From Vulcanimicrobiota bacterium (GTDB lineage Bacteria > Vulcanimicrobiota > Xenobia > Xenobiales > JADMJV01): 64,000 bases of DNA. The stretch is taken from assembly GCA_019637395.1 (NCBI GenBank), contig JAHBVR010000015.1, positions 1 through 64,000 of the forward strand, written 5' to 3'. Shown here one piece after another: positions 33,950 to 45,492 of the stretch (position 1 is the first letter of the stretch; each line of letters opens with the position of its first letter). The notes beneath the pieces were generated by a model that was not told the DNA's origin, did not search any database, and was given only the letters and a program-made list of their open reading frames with translations. The translations under genes were made by a program, and so were the position numbers.

Positions 33950-34133
33950 CCTCTGTGTCTGGTTTTCACTATACGAAGAAGAAAACCCTGGCGAACATGC
34001 TTATCTTAGTTGGCATTCGGTAGCCAGCAGCCGATAGAGGCTTAAAACACTTTCGATTATCACAAACTCTCAACGGCTAACTATAAACTCCTCACCCAGA
34101 GGGCTCCGCCGCCCGCTGAGCGAACGGCCGGGC
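33950..34133. promoter_or_regulatory. Divergent intergenic region before ATP-grasp operon
   Basis: About 180-280 nt of non-coding, AT-richer sequence separate the XRE regulator and the ATP-grasp gene. It must hold at least one promoter in each direction. I see AT-rich candidate -10 elements (ATTATCACAAAC, CTATAAACT) but no firm operator palindrome. Regulation of the operon by the XRE protein is inferred from layout only. Confidence 0.4.
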
Positions 34134-35591
34134 ATGGCAAAGACCTCTCTGGACTCCCCGCTCTTCGAGCGCTACCAAATCCAACAGTTTTTCGATGAAA
34201 TGTTCGACGAGAAGGGCCAGGTCAGGCCCGCCTACCTGGCTCTGGCTCAGCGTCTCAGCCTGCTCTCGCCGGAAGAATTCTCACGCCGCCAGGCCGCCGC
34301 CGACCTGAGCTTCCTGCGCCAGGGCATTACCTTCACGGTCTACGGTCACGACGACGCCACCGAAAAGATCTTTCCCTACGATTTATTGCCACGAGTCCTT
34401 TCCAACACGGAATGGACCGAGGTGGAGCGGGGACTCAAACAACGTATCACCGCCCTCAACCTGTTCCTGGGCGATATCTACGACAAAGGCAAAATCCTCA
34501 ACGACAAACAGGTTCCCCGTGAGTTAGTCTACTCGTGCAAGCATTTCAGAAGAGAGATGCGCGGCGTCAAGGTGCCCCGCGGCGTCTACGTTTCGGTGGT
34601 GGGCAGCGACCTGGTGCGCACCGACGGCGGCCGTTTTGCGGTATTGGAAGATAACCTGCGCGTGCCCAGCGGCGTCTCTTACATGTTGACCAACCGCCAG
34701 ATCATGAAGCGCGTCTTCCCCCGGCTTTTCCGTGACTATAATGTCCGCCCCATCGATCACTACGGCCAGGCGCTGCTGACCACCCTGCGTTCGCTGGCAC
34801 CCCACGACCGCCCCGACCCCACGGTGGTGCTCCTCACTCCCGGCGTTTACAACTCCGCTTACTTCGAGCACGCCTTCCTGGCTCGCAGCATGGGCATCCA
34901 ACTGGTCGAGGGGCGCGACCTGGCCGTGCACGACAATCTGGTCTATATGAAAACGACTTCCGGTCTGAAACGAGTGGACGTCATCTACCGCCGCATTGAT
35001 GACGACTTTCTCGATGCTCTGGCTTTCCGGCCGGACTCCATGCTGGGTGTGGCCGGGCTGTTCAATGCCTACCGCCACGGGAACGTTACTCTGGCCAACG
35101 CCATCGGCACGGGCGTGGCCGACGATAAAGCCATCTACGCCTACGTGCCTCAGATGATCAAATACTACCTGGACGAGGACCCCATTCTGGACAACGTGGA
35201 GACCTATCTGGGCTGGGAACCGCAGCAATGCCAGTATATTCTTGACAATCTGGACAAGCTGGTAGTCAAAGCGGTGGGCGAAAGCGGCGGTTACGGAATG
35301 CTGATCGGCCCGCACAGTACCGCCTCGCAGAGAGCCGAATTTGCCGAGAAAGTCAAGGCCAACCCGCGCAACTACATCGGGCAGCCGACCTTGAAATTGT
35401 CCTGCGCTCCCTGCTTTACCGAAGGCCGCGTGGAGCCCCGCCATGTCGACCTGAGACCCTATATCCTCAACGGCCGCGAAATGACCATCGTGCCCGGCGG
35501 TCTGTCGCGCGTGGCCCTGCAGCGCGGCTCGTTGGTGGTCAACTCATCCCAGGGCGGCGGCAGTAAAGACACCTGGGTTCTGCACGATTAG
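34134..35591 (+). CDS. Circularly permuted ATP-grasp protein (DUF404/DUF407)
   Basis: 485 residues from ATG 34134. The sequence shows the CP_ATPgrasp layout: [15 protein letters not shown] at the start, [61 protein letters not shown], and the C-terminal [24 protein letters not shown] and [16 protein letters not shown]. This family is found with alpha-E proteins in predicted peptide-ligation systems. The alpha-E gene follows 9 nt later. No adjacent transglutaminase or Anbu-type protease, the usual other partners, is seen. Confidence 0.94.
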   Translation: MAKTSLDSPLFERYQIQQFFDEMFDEKGQVRPAYLALAQRLSLLSPEEFSRRQAAADLSFLRQGITFTVYGHDDATEKIFPYDLLPRVLSNTEWTEVERGLKQRITALNLFLGDIYDKGKILNDKQVPRELVYSCKHFRREMRGVKVPRGVYVSVVGSDLVRTDGGRFAVLEDNLRVPSGVSYMLTNRQIMKRVFPRLFRDYNVRPIDHYGQALLTTLRSLAPHDRPDPTVVLLTPGVYNSAYFEHAFLARSMGIQLVEGRDLAVHDNLVYMKTTSGLKRVDVIYRRIDDDFLDALAFRPDSMLGVAGLFNAYRHGNVTLANAIGTGVADDKAIYAYVPQMIKYYLDEDPILDNVETYLGWEPQQCQYILDNLDKLVVKAVGESGGYGMLIGPHSTASQRAEFAEKVKANPRNYIGQPTLKLSCAPCFTEGRVEPRHVDLRPYILNGREMTIVPGGLSRVALQRGSLVVNSSQGGGSKDTWVLHD

Positions 35592-35600
35592 GAGTAATGG

Positions 35601-36539
35601 ATGTTATCGAGAGTCGCTGAAAGCCTTTACTGGATGAGCCGCTACCTGGAGCGGGCCGAGAATACGGCCCGGCTTCTAGACGTGCACCTCAATCTCAACA
35701 TGGAATTGACGGCCGCCGCCGGCCAGCGCCGCTACGAAGATGTGCTCGGGGCCCTGCAGGTCAACTTTTTTGAGGGGCAACTGCCCTCGCCAACCGATCT
35801 GACCCTGGACGGGCTGCTGAGCGAGTCGATCTCCAACTGTATCGGAGCCGCCCGCGAAAACGCCCGTCAGATCCGCGAGCAAATCAGCTCCGAGATGTTC
35901 GAGCAAATCAACAAGCTCTACCTGTACATCCGCTCGCGTCCCACCCAGGATCGCTTCGCCATCGAGCCCAACTTTGTTTTCGGCCGGGTCAAGGACGGCG
36001 TGCACCTGTTCGCGGGCATCACCGATTCCACCATGACGCACGGCCAGGGCTGGCAGTGGATTCGCGCCGGCCGCTATTTGGAGCGCGCCAACCTGATCGC
36101 GGGCTTGCTGCTGAATCATCTCAGGCATCTCCTCGACGAGGCCGAGGGTGATCCTCAGCATTACTCGGAGTTGCTGGGATTGCTCAAAAGCTGCACCGCC
36201 TGGGAAGCCTACTGCAAAATCAACGGTGCCGAATTGACCAACCTCAGAGTAGCCGAGTTCCTGCTGCTCAGCCGCGAATTTCCTCACTCGCTGGCCTTCT
36301 CGGTGCAAGAAACCGCCAAATCACTGGAAGCCCTGGCGCAAACCACGGGGATGACGGCGCAAGTTCATGTGGAGTCCAAAGTCGGTCGGCTGCAGGCCCA
36401 ACTTCGCTACACCTCCATTGACGAGCTATTCGCTCAATCTCCCATTCAGTTCTTCCATCAGGTCCGCTCCGACATGGCGGATGTCAACGACCGCCTTTAC
36501 CGGGTTTACTTCAGCCAGTCTTTCGCGCGTACACTATAA
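35601..36539 (+). CDS. Alpha-E domain protein (DUF403)
   Basis: 312 residues, all helical, from ATG 35601. Starts MLSRVAESLYWMSRYLERAENTARLLDVH, the family signature, with later WQWIRAGRYLERANLIAGLLL and FPHSLAFSV. Alpha-E proteins co-occur with circularly permuted ATP-grasp enzymes; the pair has been predicted to make short peptides or amide bonds on an unknown substrate. The 9-nt gap to the ATP-grasp gene implies a single transcript. Confidence 0.94.
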   Translation: MLSRVAESLYWMSRYLERAENTARLLDVHLNLNMELTAAAGQRRYEDVLGALQVNFFEGQLPSPTDLTLDGLLSESISNCIGAARENARQIREQISSEMFEQINKLYLYIRSRPTQDRFAIEPNFVFGRVKDGVHLFAGITDSTMTHGQGWQWIRAGRYLERANLIAGLLLNHLRHLLDEAEGDPQHYSELLGLLKSCTAWEAYCKINGAELTNLRVAEFLLLSREFPHSLAFSVQETAKSLEALAQTTGMTAQVHVESKVGRLQAQLRYTSIDELFAQSPIQFFHQVRSDMADVNDRLYRVYFSQSFARTL

Positions 36540-36598
36540 GGGTCGAATTCTTTCGCTCATTAGCAGGACCGGCGTAGGCCGAACGGAAACTCGACAAG

Positions 36599-38476
36599 AT
36601 GTCTAAGGCTCTGACCCTGGGTCTGTGTCTGCACTGTTCGGTCAGTTTCTTTATTCTGTTGCTCGGCGTCTTCCGATTGCTGCCGTATAACGTGGCCATG
36701 GCCGCAGCCGGGCTGGTGGTGGCGGCGGTTCTCTTCTTCGGAATTTTCCGCCTGGCCCTACCCGCTTTTGCCAAGAGTGGGGCTCGCCGTGAATTCGTAG
36801 TTTTTGAATCCCTGGCCAGCGCCTGCGTGGCCAACTATTTTGGCTTTCTGCTGGTGGCGGGCCTGGCCAAAAAGTTCAACATCGGCCCCGACTGGCTGGC
36901 CAACGGAGTGGGACTGGGCGTGGTGATCGGCTTCCTTCCCTGGGCGCATTACCAACTCAAGTTGCGGCGCATGGCCCAGGAAGAACGCAACCACCAGGCC
37001 GCCGTGACCGAGTCGAAGCGCCTGCTCGAACTGGATGCCCCCAAAGACGCCGAGGACAAACTGAAAGAATCGCTCCTCCAGGCCGAAGTCGTTTTCGGAA
37101 GCAATCATCTGCACCCGGCCCAGGCGGCCATGGATCTGGGACGTTACTACGTCGAGACCGAGCAACGCCAGCGAGCCGCCGCCATGTTCTCGCGCGCCCT
37201 GCAGATTCGCGAAAAGCTCCTGGGCGAGGACGATGTGCGCGTAAGCGGGACCCTGATGGATTGGGTCAACGCCGACGATGAGCTCGACCCCTCCCAGGCC
37301 ATCGCTCAAATGCGCAAAGCCCTGCTGATCCTGGAACGCCAGTTGGGCGCTTACGCACCTCCGGTGGCGCTCGCCTACGAGCGGGTGGGAGAACTTCAGC
37401 AACGCCAGAATAACGCGCAAGAAGCGGAGAACGCCCTGCGGCGAAGCTACAGCATCCTGAAGAAAGCGGAATCCCAGAGCAATCGGGATCTCTTTCGGGT
37501 GGGGCTGAAACTCAGCCGAATTTACCTGGAACTCAAGCGGCCCAAGGACTCCCAAGAAACCCTGGCCGGGCTCGACTCTTGCCGCTCCACCCAGAAACCT
37601 GAGATGCAACTGGAATACCTCATGGTCCAGATGACCACGCTGGGAGAACTCAACGAGCAGCAGGCCTCCCAGGATCGCGCCTGGGAAGCGCTGCAGTTGC
37701 TGCAACGCGACCTGGGTCCATCCACCAGCGAATTCAAGGCCATTTGGGAAGGCTGTCTCGACCGTCTGACCGAGCCTTTCCTCGATCCCGAAGCCAGAAC
37801 AGTCTATACAGCCACCTTGGGCGGCGACTCCTATTCGATACGGCAGATTCTGCAAAACCATCCCGAGTGGGTCAACCAGAAAGACGCCAGCGGCTGGAAC
37901 CTTCTGCAATGGTCCTGCTTCTTCGGCCACGAGCGAATGGTGGAGGCCTTTTTGGCCCAGGGAGCCTCGGTGGACGAAATCACCGACGAATGGCCCCCTC
38001 TCCATATCGCCTGCCGCTGGGCCCACCGCCGCCTGATCGCTCTGCTGGCCAATAAGGCCCAGACGCAAAACCAGCTCACCAAACAAGGGTGGCATCCACT
38101 CCACCGTTGCTCCCAAAATGGCGATAGCCGCCTGATGGAGTTGCTCACCGCCAAGGATCTGGAAATCGACCCCGTCAATGATCGCGGGGATACCCCACTT
38201 CTGCTGGCTTGCCGTTTAGGCCATTATCTAATGGCGGTGGGGCTGGTGGCTCGCGGCGCGGACGTCAACAAGGTGAACGGGATGTCCGGTCGTTCGCCGC
38301 TGCACGAAGCCGCCTACGTCGGCCACCGCGCCATTGCCGAATGCCTGATTCATAATGGGGCCAAAATCGACGCCCGTGATCGAGCCGGGCTCACTCCGGC
38401 CGAGCTGGCCGCCCAGGCCGAGAAGGAAGCGGTGGTCAAACTGATCCAGAGTCTAGCGAAGGGACACAAAGCCTGA
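36599..38476 (+). CDS. Membrane-anchored TPR-ankyrin repeat protein
   Basis: 625 residues. About four membrane helices in the first ~130 residues (CSVSFFILLLGVF, AMAAAGLVVAAVLFFG, NYFGFLLVAGL, GVGLGVVIGFLP). A TPR region (~150-380; for example AAMFSRALQIREKLLGEDD, ALAYERVGELQQ) is followed by ankyrin repeats (~420-620; WNLLQWSCFFGHERMVEAFL, PPLHIACRWAHRRLIALL, GWHPLHRCSQNGD, TPLLLACRLGHYLMAVGL, SPLHEAAYVGHRAIAECL). Protein-protein scaffold at the membrane is inferred. The next gene overlaps its stop (TGATG). Confidence 0.9.
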   Translation: MSKALTLGLCLHCSVSFFILLLGVFRLLPYNVAMAAAGLVVAAVLFFGIFRLALPAFAKSGARREFVVFESLASACVANYFGFLLVAGLAKKFNIGPDWLANGVGLGVVIGFLPWAHYQLKLRRMAQEERNHQAAVTESKRLLELDAPKDAEDKLKESLLQAEVVFGSNHLHPAQAAMDLGRYYVETEQRQRAAAMFSRALQIREKLLGEDDVRVSGTLMDWVNADDELDPSQAIAQMRKALLILERQLGAYAPPVALAYERVGELQQRQNNAQEAENALRRSYSILKKAESQSNRDLFRVGLKLSRIYLELKRPKDSQETLAGLDSCRSTQKPEMQLEYLMVQMTTLGELNEQQASQDRAWEALQLLQRDLGPSTSEFKAIWEGCLDRLTEPFLDPEARTVYTATLGGDSYSIRQILQNHPEWVNQKDASGWNLLQWSCFFGHERMVEAFLAQGASVDEITDEWPPLHIACRWAHRRLIALLANKAQTQNQLTKQGWHPLHRCSQNGDSRLMELLTAKDLEIDPVNDRGDTPLLLACRLGHYLMAVGLVARGADVNKVNGMSGRSPLHEAAYVGHRAIAECLIHNGAKIDARDRAGLTPAELAAQAEKEAVVKLIQSLAKGHKA

Positions 38477-38793
38477 TGGACGTCAGTGAACGGCAGGCTG
38501 CCCTCAATACCCAGATTCGCTTTCATAATTACACCGCGGCGCTGCCGCTGGCCTACGCCTTGCGCCTGGAACTACAACTGATGAACAAGCGCAATGATCG
38601 TCAGAATGAGCAATTGGAACGAGTAGAGTTGACCATTCGTCAATTGGAACGCCTCAGCGAACCGATTTATCAGAAGGCCACCCGCTGGTTGTGGGACCGC
38701 TTCGTGGAGAAATCCACGGAGGAACCACTACCGCCCATCTACGAGGAGGCTGAGTCACCACTCACGGTCAGCCCGGACAAGGAGGATTCGTGA
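38476..38793 (+). CDS. Small coiled-coil protein
   Basis: 105 residues from the ATG of a TGATG overlap. Helical, charged (LAYALRLELQLMNKRNDRQNEQLERVELT in shorter pieces, then RQLERLSEPIYQKATRW) and an acidic tail (LPPIYEEAESPLTVS). No family recognised. It is translationally coupled on both sides, to the TPR-ankyrin gene and to the PilT-like gene (GTGA), suggesting the three products work together. Confidence 0.7.
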   Translation: MDVSERQAALNTQIRFHNYTAALPLAYALRLELQLMNKRNDRQNEQLERVELTIRQLERLSEPIYQKATRWLWDRFVEKSTEEPLPPIYEEAESPLTVSPDKEDS

Positions 38794-40547
38794 GCGATCG
38801 ACTGGAGGAATTGGGTGTTCCACCCAAGCTGCTGGCGGCCATTCGCAATGAAGTCCGGAGCAACATCGAACAGCAACTCAATGACCTCTGGATGGTCGTT
38901 CATTCGATCAAAGATGCCAGTGCCAAAGCCGGCCCTGCCGATGGCGAGGCCGCGCCCGAGCCGGCCGCTCTGGAAGAGCTGAAAGAGGGCCTGAGTAAAG
39001 TTCGCGACGATCTGCAGTCCGTGCAGACTCACGTGGACGAATTCCAGGGCGAACTGACCAAAAAGGTTCGCGGCCTGAGCAAGCGTACCCGTAAACTGGG
39101 CGCCGCGCCGGCCCCCAGCGTGGAAACGCCGGGGCTGGAAAAGCTCCAGGCCCTGCAAGAAAAACTGGACAAACTGGAACGCGAGACGGGCCAATTGGGC
39201 GCCGCGGCGGCCCTTTTCGAGAGCCGTCTGGTCGATCAAGAAAACCGCCTGATGCGCCGGTTGGACGATAGCGAAGCCCGCCTGGCTCGTTCGCTCGCCA
39301 ATGCCCCCCGAGGCAACGGCGGGGGTAGCGAGACGCCCGACGAACTATCCACCGATTACTTGCTCTCGCTGGCCGGCACGGTCGAATTCAGTCTGGCCGA
39401 TCTGGCCAAGGTGCCGATTCGCCACAATGCCAGTGACCTGATCGTGCGGCCCAACAGTCTTCCCTACACTTATCTGGAGGACGAACTTATTCCGATCGGT
39501 CAGCAACTGCTGACCGCCACCGACTCCTACCGGGTCATCATGCTCTCTCTCAGCCTCAACGAGCGCAAACAGCTACTCAAGGAGCGCACCTTCAGCAAGC
39601 TGGTCGAATACCATAACGCCCGGTTTCTCTTAAATGCCTACTTCGAGCGAGGAGAATTGGGCGCTTACGTGCGCCGCCTCACTTCCCCACCGATCTCCCT
39701 GGAACAGCTCGACCTGCCGCGTGCCCTGGAAGTGTCTCTGCTGGAAGACCGTGGCTTGATCCTGCTCTGCGGAGGCGCCATGGGCATGCTCAAAAGCGTT
39801 GCCTATGCCCTCTTGCAGCCTATCAATCACCAGCGCCGAGCTCGCATCTTTACACTTGAGGACGCCGTCAGCTACGAACTCCCCGAACAACAGAGTCTGC
39901 TCAGCCAACTGCAACGCGGTATCGATATCCATCATGCCGGCGATTTGCTGCGACTGAAGCCCGACGTGCTCATGCTCCAGCGGGTAGCCAGCGGGGAAGA
40001 ATTGCAGGTAGCCCTCAGCTTCGCTTCCGAGAAGACGCTGGTCATCGCTTGCTGTCCCGGAGCCGGGGTGGTGAACTGCGTGCAGCATCTGCTGGAGCTG
40101 ACCGCTCCCGAGCACCGCGGCAGCATTCTGGGACAATTGGGCGCCTGCCTGCGCTCGATCCTCTGCTACCGCGAACCTCAGGCCAACGAGTACTTGCTGA
40201 ATTCGGCCAAGGTTCGGCCCTGGCTGGAAAGAGGCGATATGGCCGCGCTGCAAACCGCGATCGAGACCAGCCAGCCAGGCAAATCCCGGCCGGCCGCGCC
40301 ACCTCCCGCCAAAGAAGCCGAAAGCGCGCCCCTGCCTCCCCCGTCCACCGAATCACTGAGCCCGGTACGAGCGGGACTCAATCCACCTCCCGAGGATGAG
40401 GAAGCGCCCGCCGCTCCTCCCAAGCCGGTTCGTGAAGCTTCGTCGGCGGCCAAAGGATCGGGCAAGCTCCAGCCACCGCCCTCCGAGCCTCCGCCTCCCG
40501 ACGAGAAGTCCGGCGGCGATGAGGAGACCCTGCTGGGCTGGCTCTAA
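38790..40547 (+). CDS. PilT-like protein with degenerate ATPase motifs
   Basis: 585 residues from GTG 38790 (GGAGG 6 nt upstream). Residues 1-180 are coiled coil with a Pro/Ala linker. The middle follows the PilT order of the gene at 18168: FSLADLAKVPIRHNASDLIV, PYTYLEDELIPIGQQL, ARFLLNAYFERGELGAY. Walker A becomes GGAMGMLKS (~325), the Walker B glutamate is lost (VLMLQRVAS), and the His box is ACCPG. The last ~110 residues are Pro/Glu-rich, ending LLGWL. A pseudo-ATPase that may assemble with the intact paralogue. Confidence 0.85.
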   Translation: MSDRLEELGVPPKLLAAIRNEVRSNIEQQLNDLWMVVHSIKDASAKAGPADGEAAPEPAALEELKEGLSKVRDDLQSVQTHVDEFQGELTKKVRGLSKRTRKLGAAPAPSVETPGLEKLQALQEKLDKLERETGQLGAAAALFESRLVDQENRLMRRLDDSEARLARSLANAPRGNGGGSETPDELSTDYLLSLAGTVEFSLADLAKVPIRHNASDLIVRPNSLPYTYLEDELIPIGQQLLTATDSYRVIMLSLSLNERKQLLKERTFSKLVEYHNARFLLNAYFERGELGAYVRRLTSPPISLEQLDLPRALEVSLLEDRGLILLCGGAMGMLKSVAYALLQPINHQRRARIFTLEDAVSYELPEQQSLLSQLQRGIDIHHAGDLLRLKPDVLMLQRVASGEELQVALSFASEKTLVIACCPGAGVVNCVQHLLELTAPEHRGSILGQLGACLRSILCYREPQANEYLLNSAKVRPWLERGDMAALQTAIETSQPGKSRPAAPPPAKEAESAPLPPPSTESLSPVRAGLNPPPEDEEAPAAPPKPVREASSAAKGSGKLQPPPSEPPPPDEKSGGDEETLLGWL

Positions 40548-40629
40548 CGGAACACCAACAGTTGGTTGACGGTTTTCTACCTGTGTGTCGTGCAGGCTGG
40601 ATTCAACAACTGACTGGAGGTAATACCGA

Positions 40630-43197
<2,568 letters not shown>

Positions 43198-43213
43198 GAG
43201 CCCCGCCGGGGTT

Positions 43214-43248
43214 GGCCACCGGTAGCCTGGATCTGGCTACCGGTGACC
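43214..43248. repeat. Inverted repeat between convergent genes, probable terminator
   Basis: CACCGGTAGCC (43217-43227) pairs perfectly with GGCTACCGGTG (43235-43245) around a 7-nt loop, with two more GC pairs outside. An outer pair CCCCGC (43201-43206) with GCGGGG (43262-43267) also exists. It lies between clpB and the convergent membrane protein; no strong T-run is present, so termination is likely but not certain. Confidence 0.6.
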
Positions 43249-43272
43249 GAGGCCGGTCTCTGCGGGGGTTTC

Positions 43273-43758
43273 CTAAGCCAGGACGATGCTGAGGGCGCTG
43301 TGGCCGAGCCAGATGAGGGCGGCGGCGGCGGTCAGCATTTGGGCCCAGCCGTAGATGGAGAACTTGCGGTTGGCGATGAGGGCCAGGATGTAGGTGCGGC
43401 GCAAGGAGTCTTCCAGGTGCTGTTGCTCGGGGCAACTGGTGAAATCCTGGACGAACTGGTTCATGTTCTTGCGCTGGGCGATGTCCCCGAAGAAGATACA
43501 GTCCTTGCGGGGCATCTTAGGTAGTCCGGCGCGGTTCATGATGACCAGCAGGCACATCGCCAGGGCCAGTCCGGCGGCCAGCACCAGCGGAACTTGCACC
43601 AGCTTCAGCAATAAGGGATGGCTGCTTGAGTGGCCGGCCTGGGCGGCCGCTATAAAGAGGCTGTTGATGACGATCAGGTTGCCGGCTTTGGCGTCGGCGA
43701 ACTGAATCAACTGCTGGTTATAGTTGAGAACTTCAAAGGCGGGATGGGTCTGGCTCAT
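43273..43758 (-). CDS. Pycsar-effector-like membrane protein (DUF5706/PycTM-like)
   Basis: 161 residues from ATG 43758. N-terminal QLIQFADAKAGNLIVIN (15-32), membrane helices at about 24-40 and 54-74, the DCIFFGDIAQ motif (86-95), and a C-terminal RRTYILALIANRKFSIYGW followed by a helix (136-157). These match the layout of the DUF5706 family annotated as Pycsar effector proteins: an AD-KA start, F-F-GDIA, then a K-rich IA..K..... helix. In Pycsar, a pyrimidine cyclase activates such effectors. No cyclase gene is in the window, so the anti-phage function is inferred. The match is from motif memory. Confidence 0.6.
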   Translation of the reverse strand: MSQTHPAFEVLNYNQQLIQFADAKAGNLIVINSLFIAAAQAGHSSSHPLLLKLVQVPLVLAAGLALAMCLLVIMNRAGLPKMPRKDCIFFGDIAQRKNMNQFVQDFTSCPEQQHLEDSLRRTYILALIANRKFSIYGWAQMLTAAAALIWLGHSALSIVLA

Positions 43759-44152
43759 GCCAAGACTTTAGGCAATTTTTACCAGCCCAGCAGTGACTAT
43801 AGTCACATTAAGGTTTGATGGTGGCCAAACCGTGATAAAGACGGGCCCGCTTTTTGAGGCGCGAGAGAACGGCGGCCTCGGGGCCACGCTGGCGTTGCGA
43901 AACAAGTCCGTGCACGCAGATCTCCAGACACAAACCACGCGGCCCGACGGGAGGCAAGGACGAAAAGCTGGTTTTTGTTCGCTCGGCCGCAGGCATTGGC
44001 AAACTGGATTTCATAGGCACGAACTCCATTAGAAGAAAAATTTGGGTTCCACTGGGGGACGAAAGGCGGGTTCAGGTGAGGGTCTGTGGATTCCTTGTGG
44101 AAAAACTGTGATTTATCGGGATTTGTCGCTTTAAACTTTTGGCAACGCCGTG
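43759..44152. other. 394-nt gap with no convincing gene
   Basis: Between the DUF5706-like gene and the FN3 gene no protein-coding stretch with a ribosome binding site or family pattern is visible. Two overlapping minus-strand frames of about 70 codons cover 43808-44029, but neither has a Shine-Dalgarno sequence. Composition is not low-complexity; I see only short hairpins. It may hold promoters for the minus-strand gene at 43758. Confidence 0.4.
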
Positions 44153-45061
44153 TTAGCGTTCGATTTTGGTGGGCAAACTAAAGTTCGAACGAACACCGTA
44201 GCGCACTGCTCGCACACGGAAAAGGTAGGGTCCGGCGCCCCGGTTTTTGAGAACGAACGAAGGCCTGTTCTCCTCGATAATTCCGTCCTCCAACAACACC
44301 CATTTGCCATCTTTTTCTTCCTCGACCTGATAGCCGGTGGCTTCGCGCACCGGCCGCCAGCTCAATCGGATGTCGCTCTGGCTGTTATACAAGCCCATAA
44401 GTCCTTCGGGCGCAGGCGGGGGCGGTCCCTTGGGTTCTTCCTTGGAAACCGGCTTACTCTTGGGAGGGGGCGGCACCAGATCGGTGATGGAGGCGTTGGC
44501 CGGTACCGGGTCGGGCTCGGCATTGTCGTTACGCAATCTGGGAGCGGGCGGGCGGCTGGCTTTGGGCGGAGCGGGCCCCAGCAATTCGCTGATGGAAGCT
44601 CCTTCGGGCACCGGGTCGGGATCGGTATTGCCGCGGGTCCCGGAAGAACTCTCCTCCGGGTCCGGAACATCGGGGAGATTCAGAGCCGCCTGAGGTTTGG
44701 CCGCGGCTACCGCGCCCGCTTCGAGGGTATGCGCTTTGGCCACCGGTCCGTTGGCGGAAACCCCACTGGCCAACACCGCCCGCACACAAAACTCGAAATC
44801 AGCCCCGGCCGTCAGACCGGTAATCGAAGTCGAGTTGGTCATGGGAGTGCAATTGGGGTCTTCTTCATTCAGCCACCACTTGCCGTTGACTTTGCGCAAA
44901 ACCTCGTAGCCGAGGGCACCGGGAACCGGATCCCAACGCAGGTCCAACTGACTCTGAGCGAGGTTGCCGGGCGGTTGGGAAATGTTCAAATGGCCTGGCG
45001 CCTGGGCCCAGACGGCACCGGTCAGAACCAGACCGAAAACAAGGATCGTAAACGAACGCAT
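44153..45061 (-). CDS. Secreted fibronectin type III protein with repeated linker
   Basis: 302 residues, signal peptide MRSFTILVFGLVLTGAVWAQ. Two FN3-like domains: LDLRWDPVPGALGYEVLR (~38) to FEFCVRAV, and IRLSWRPVREATGYQVEE (~235) to YLFRVRAVRYG. Between them are two copies of a Pro/Asp-rich unit (DPDPVPEGASISELLGP and EPDPVPANASITDLVPP). A cell-envelope or extracellular adhesive protein is likely. Divergent start distance to TerB is short but both are on the minus strand; the two are not coupled. Confidence 0.8.
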   Translation of the reverse strand: MRSFTILVFGLVLTGAVWAQAPGHLNISQPPGNLAQSQLDLRWDPVPGALGYEVLRKVNGKWWLNEEDPNCTPMTNSTSITGLTAGADFEFCVRAVLASGVSANGPVAKAHTLEAGAVAAAKPQAALNLPDVPDPEESSSGTRGNTDPDPVPEGASISELLGPAPPKASRPPAPRLRNDNAEPDPVPANASITDLVPPPPKSKPVSKEEPKGPPPPAPEGLMGLYNSQSDIRLSWRPVREATGYQVEEEKDGKWVLLEDGIIEENRPSFVLKNRGAGPYLFRVRAVRYGVRSNFSLPTKIER

Positions 45062-45075
45062 TGTTCGATTATAGA

Positions 45076-45453
45076 CTATTCTTCCACCGAGTCCAGTTCA
45101 GAGAGGGTCTCTTTCTTCAGAGATTCCAGGTCAGCGTCGCTCAACTCCAACTGGCGGGCAATCTTGTTGAGGAAGCGTAACTCCGAGATCTCGACCTTGC
45201 CGTCAGCCATGGCCATGGCCAGCAACACCTTCATGATCTCTTTGCGCGACTCGACGTCCTTGACCGACTCTTTCAGATTGGTCAGATCCGGCGGTTTGGC
45301 CATCATGGAGGCGACTTCCGTGAGCGCCCCATCATCTAAGTCCAGTTGCGTCAGCACTCCGCCTAACAGGCGGCGCTCGTCTTCGGAAACTTCTCCATCG
45401 GCCCAGATCACGTGAACCAGGCTTTTAATCAATACTTTCTCAGCTTCTTGCAT
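45076..45453 (-). CDS. TerB-family protein
   Basis: 125 residues with the helical TerB layout: LIKSLVHVIWADGEVSEDERRLL at ~8-30 and ILLAMAMADGKVEISELRFL-like ADGKVEISE at ~80-95. The paired ADGxVxxxE motifs are the metal-binding acidic signature of TerB/DjlA-like domains, linked to tellurite resistance and stress signalling. Monocistronic appearance: 84 nt from the divergent zinc-finger gene, which shares the intergenic region. Confidence 0.85.
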   Translation of the reverse strand: MQEAEKVLIKSLVHVIWADGEVSEDERRLLGGVLTQLDLDDGALTEVASMMAKPPDLTNLKESVKDVESRKEIMKVLLAMAMADGKVEISELRFLNKIARQLELSDADLESLKKETLSELDSVEE

Positions 45454-45492
45454 GACCGGGCCTTCTCCAACTCGCTAATTCAACTCCTTTTC

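Noticed and set aside
40548-40629. Heat-shock control element before clpB
   Set aside because: No CIRCE (TTAGCACTC-N9-GAGTGCTAA) or sigma-32-like promoter is present; only a small CCAAC-A-GTTGG palindrome.
43808-44029. Two overlapping ~70-codon minus-strand frames
   Set aside because: Neither has a ribosome binding site, domain or hydrophobic pattern. One could be real, but it cannot be supported.
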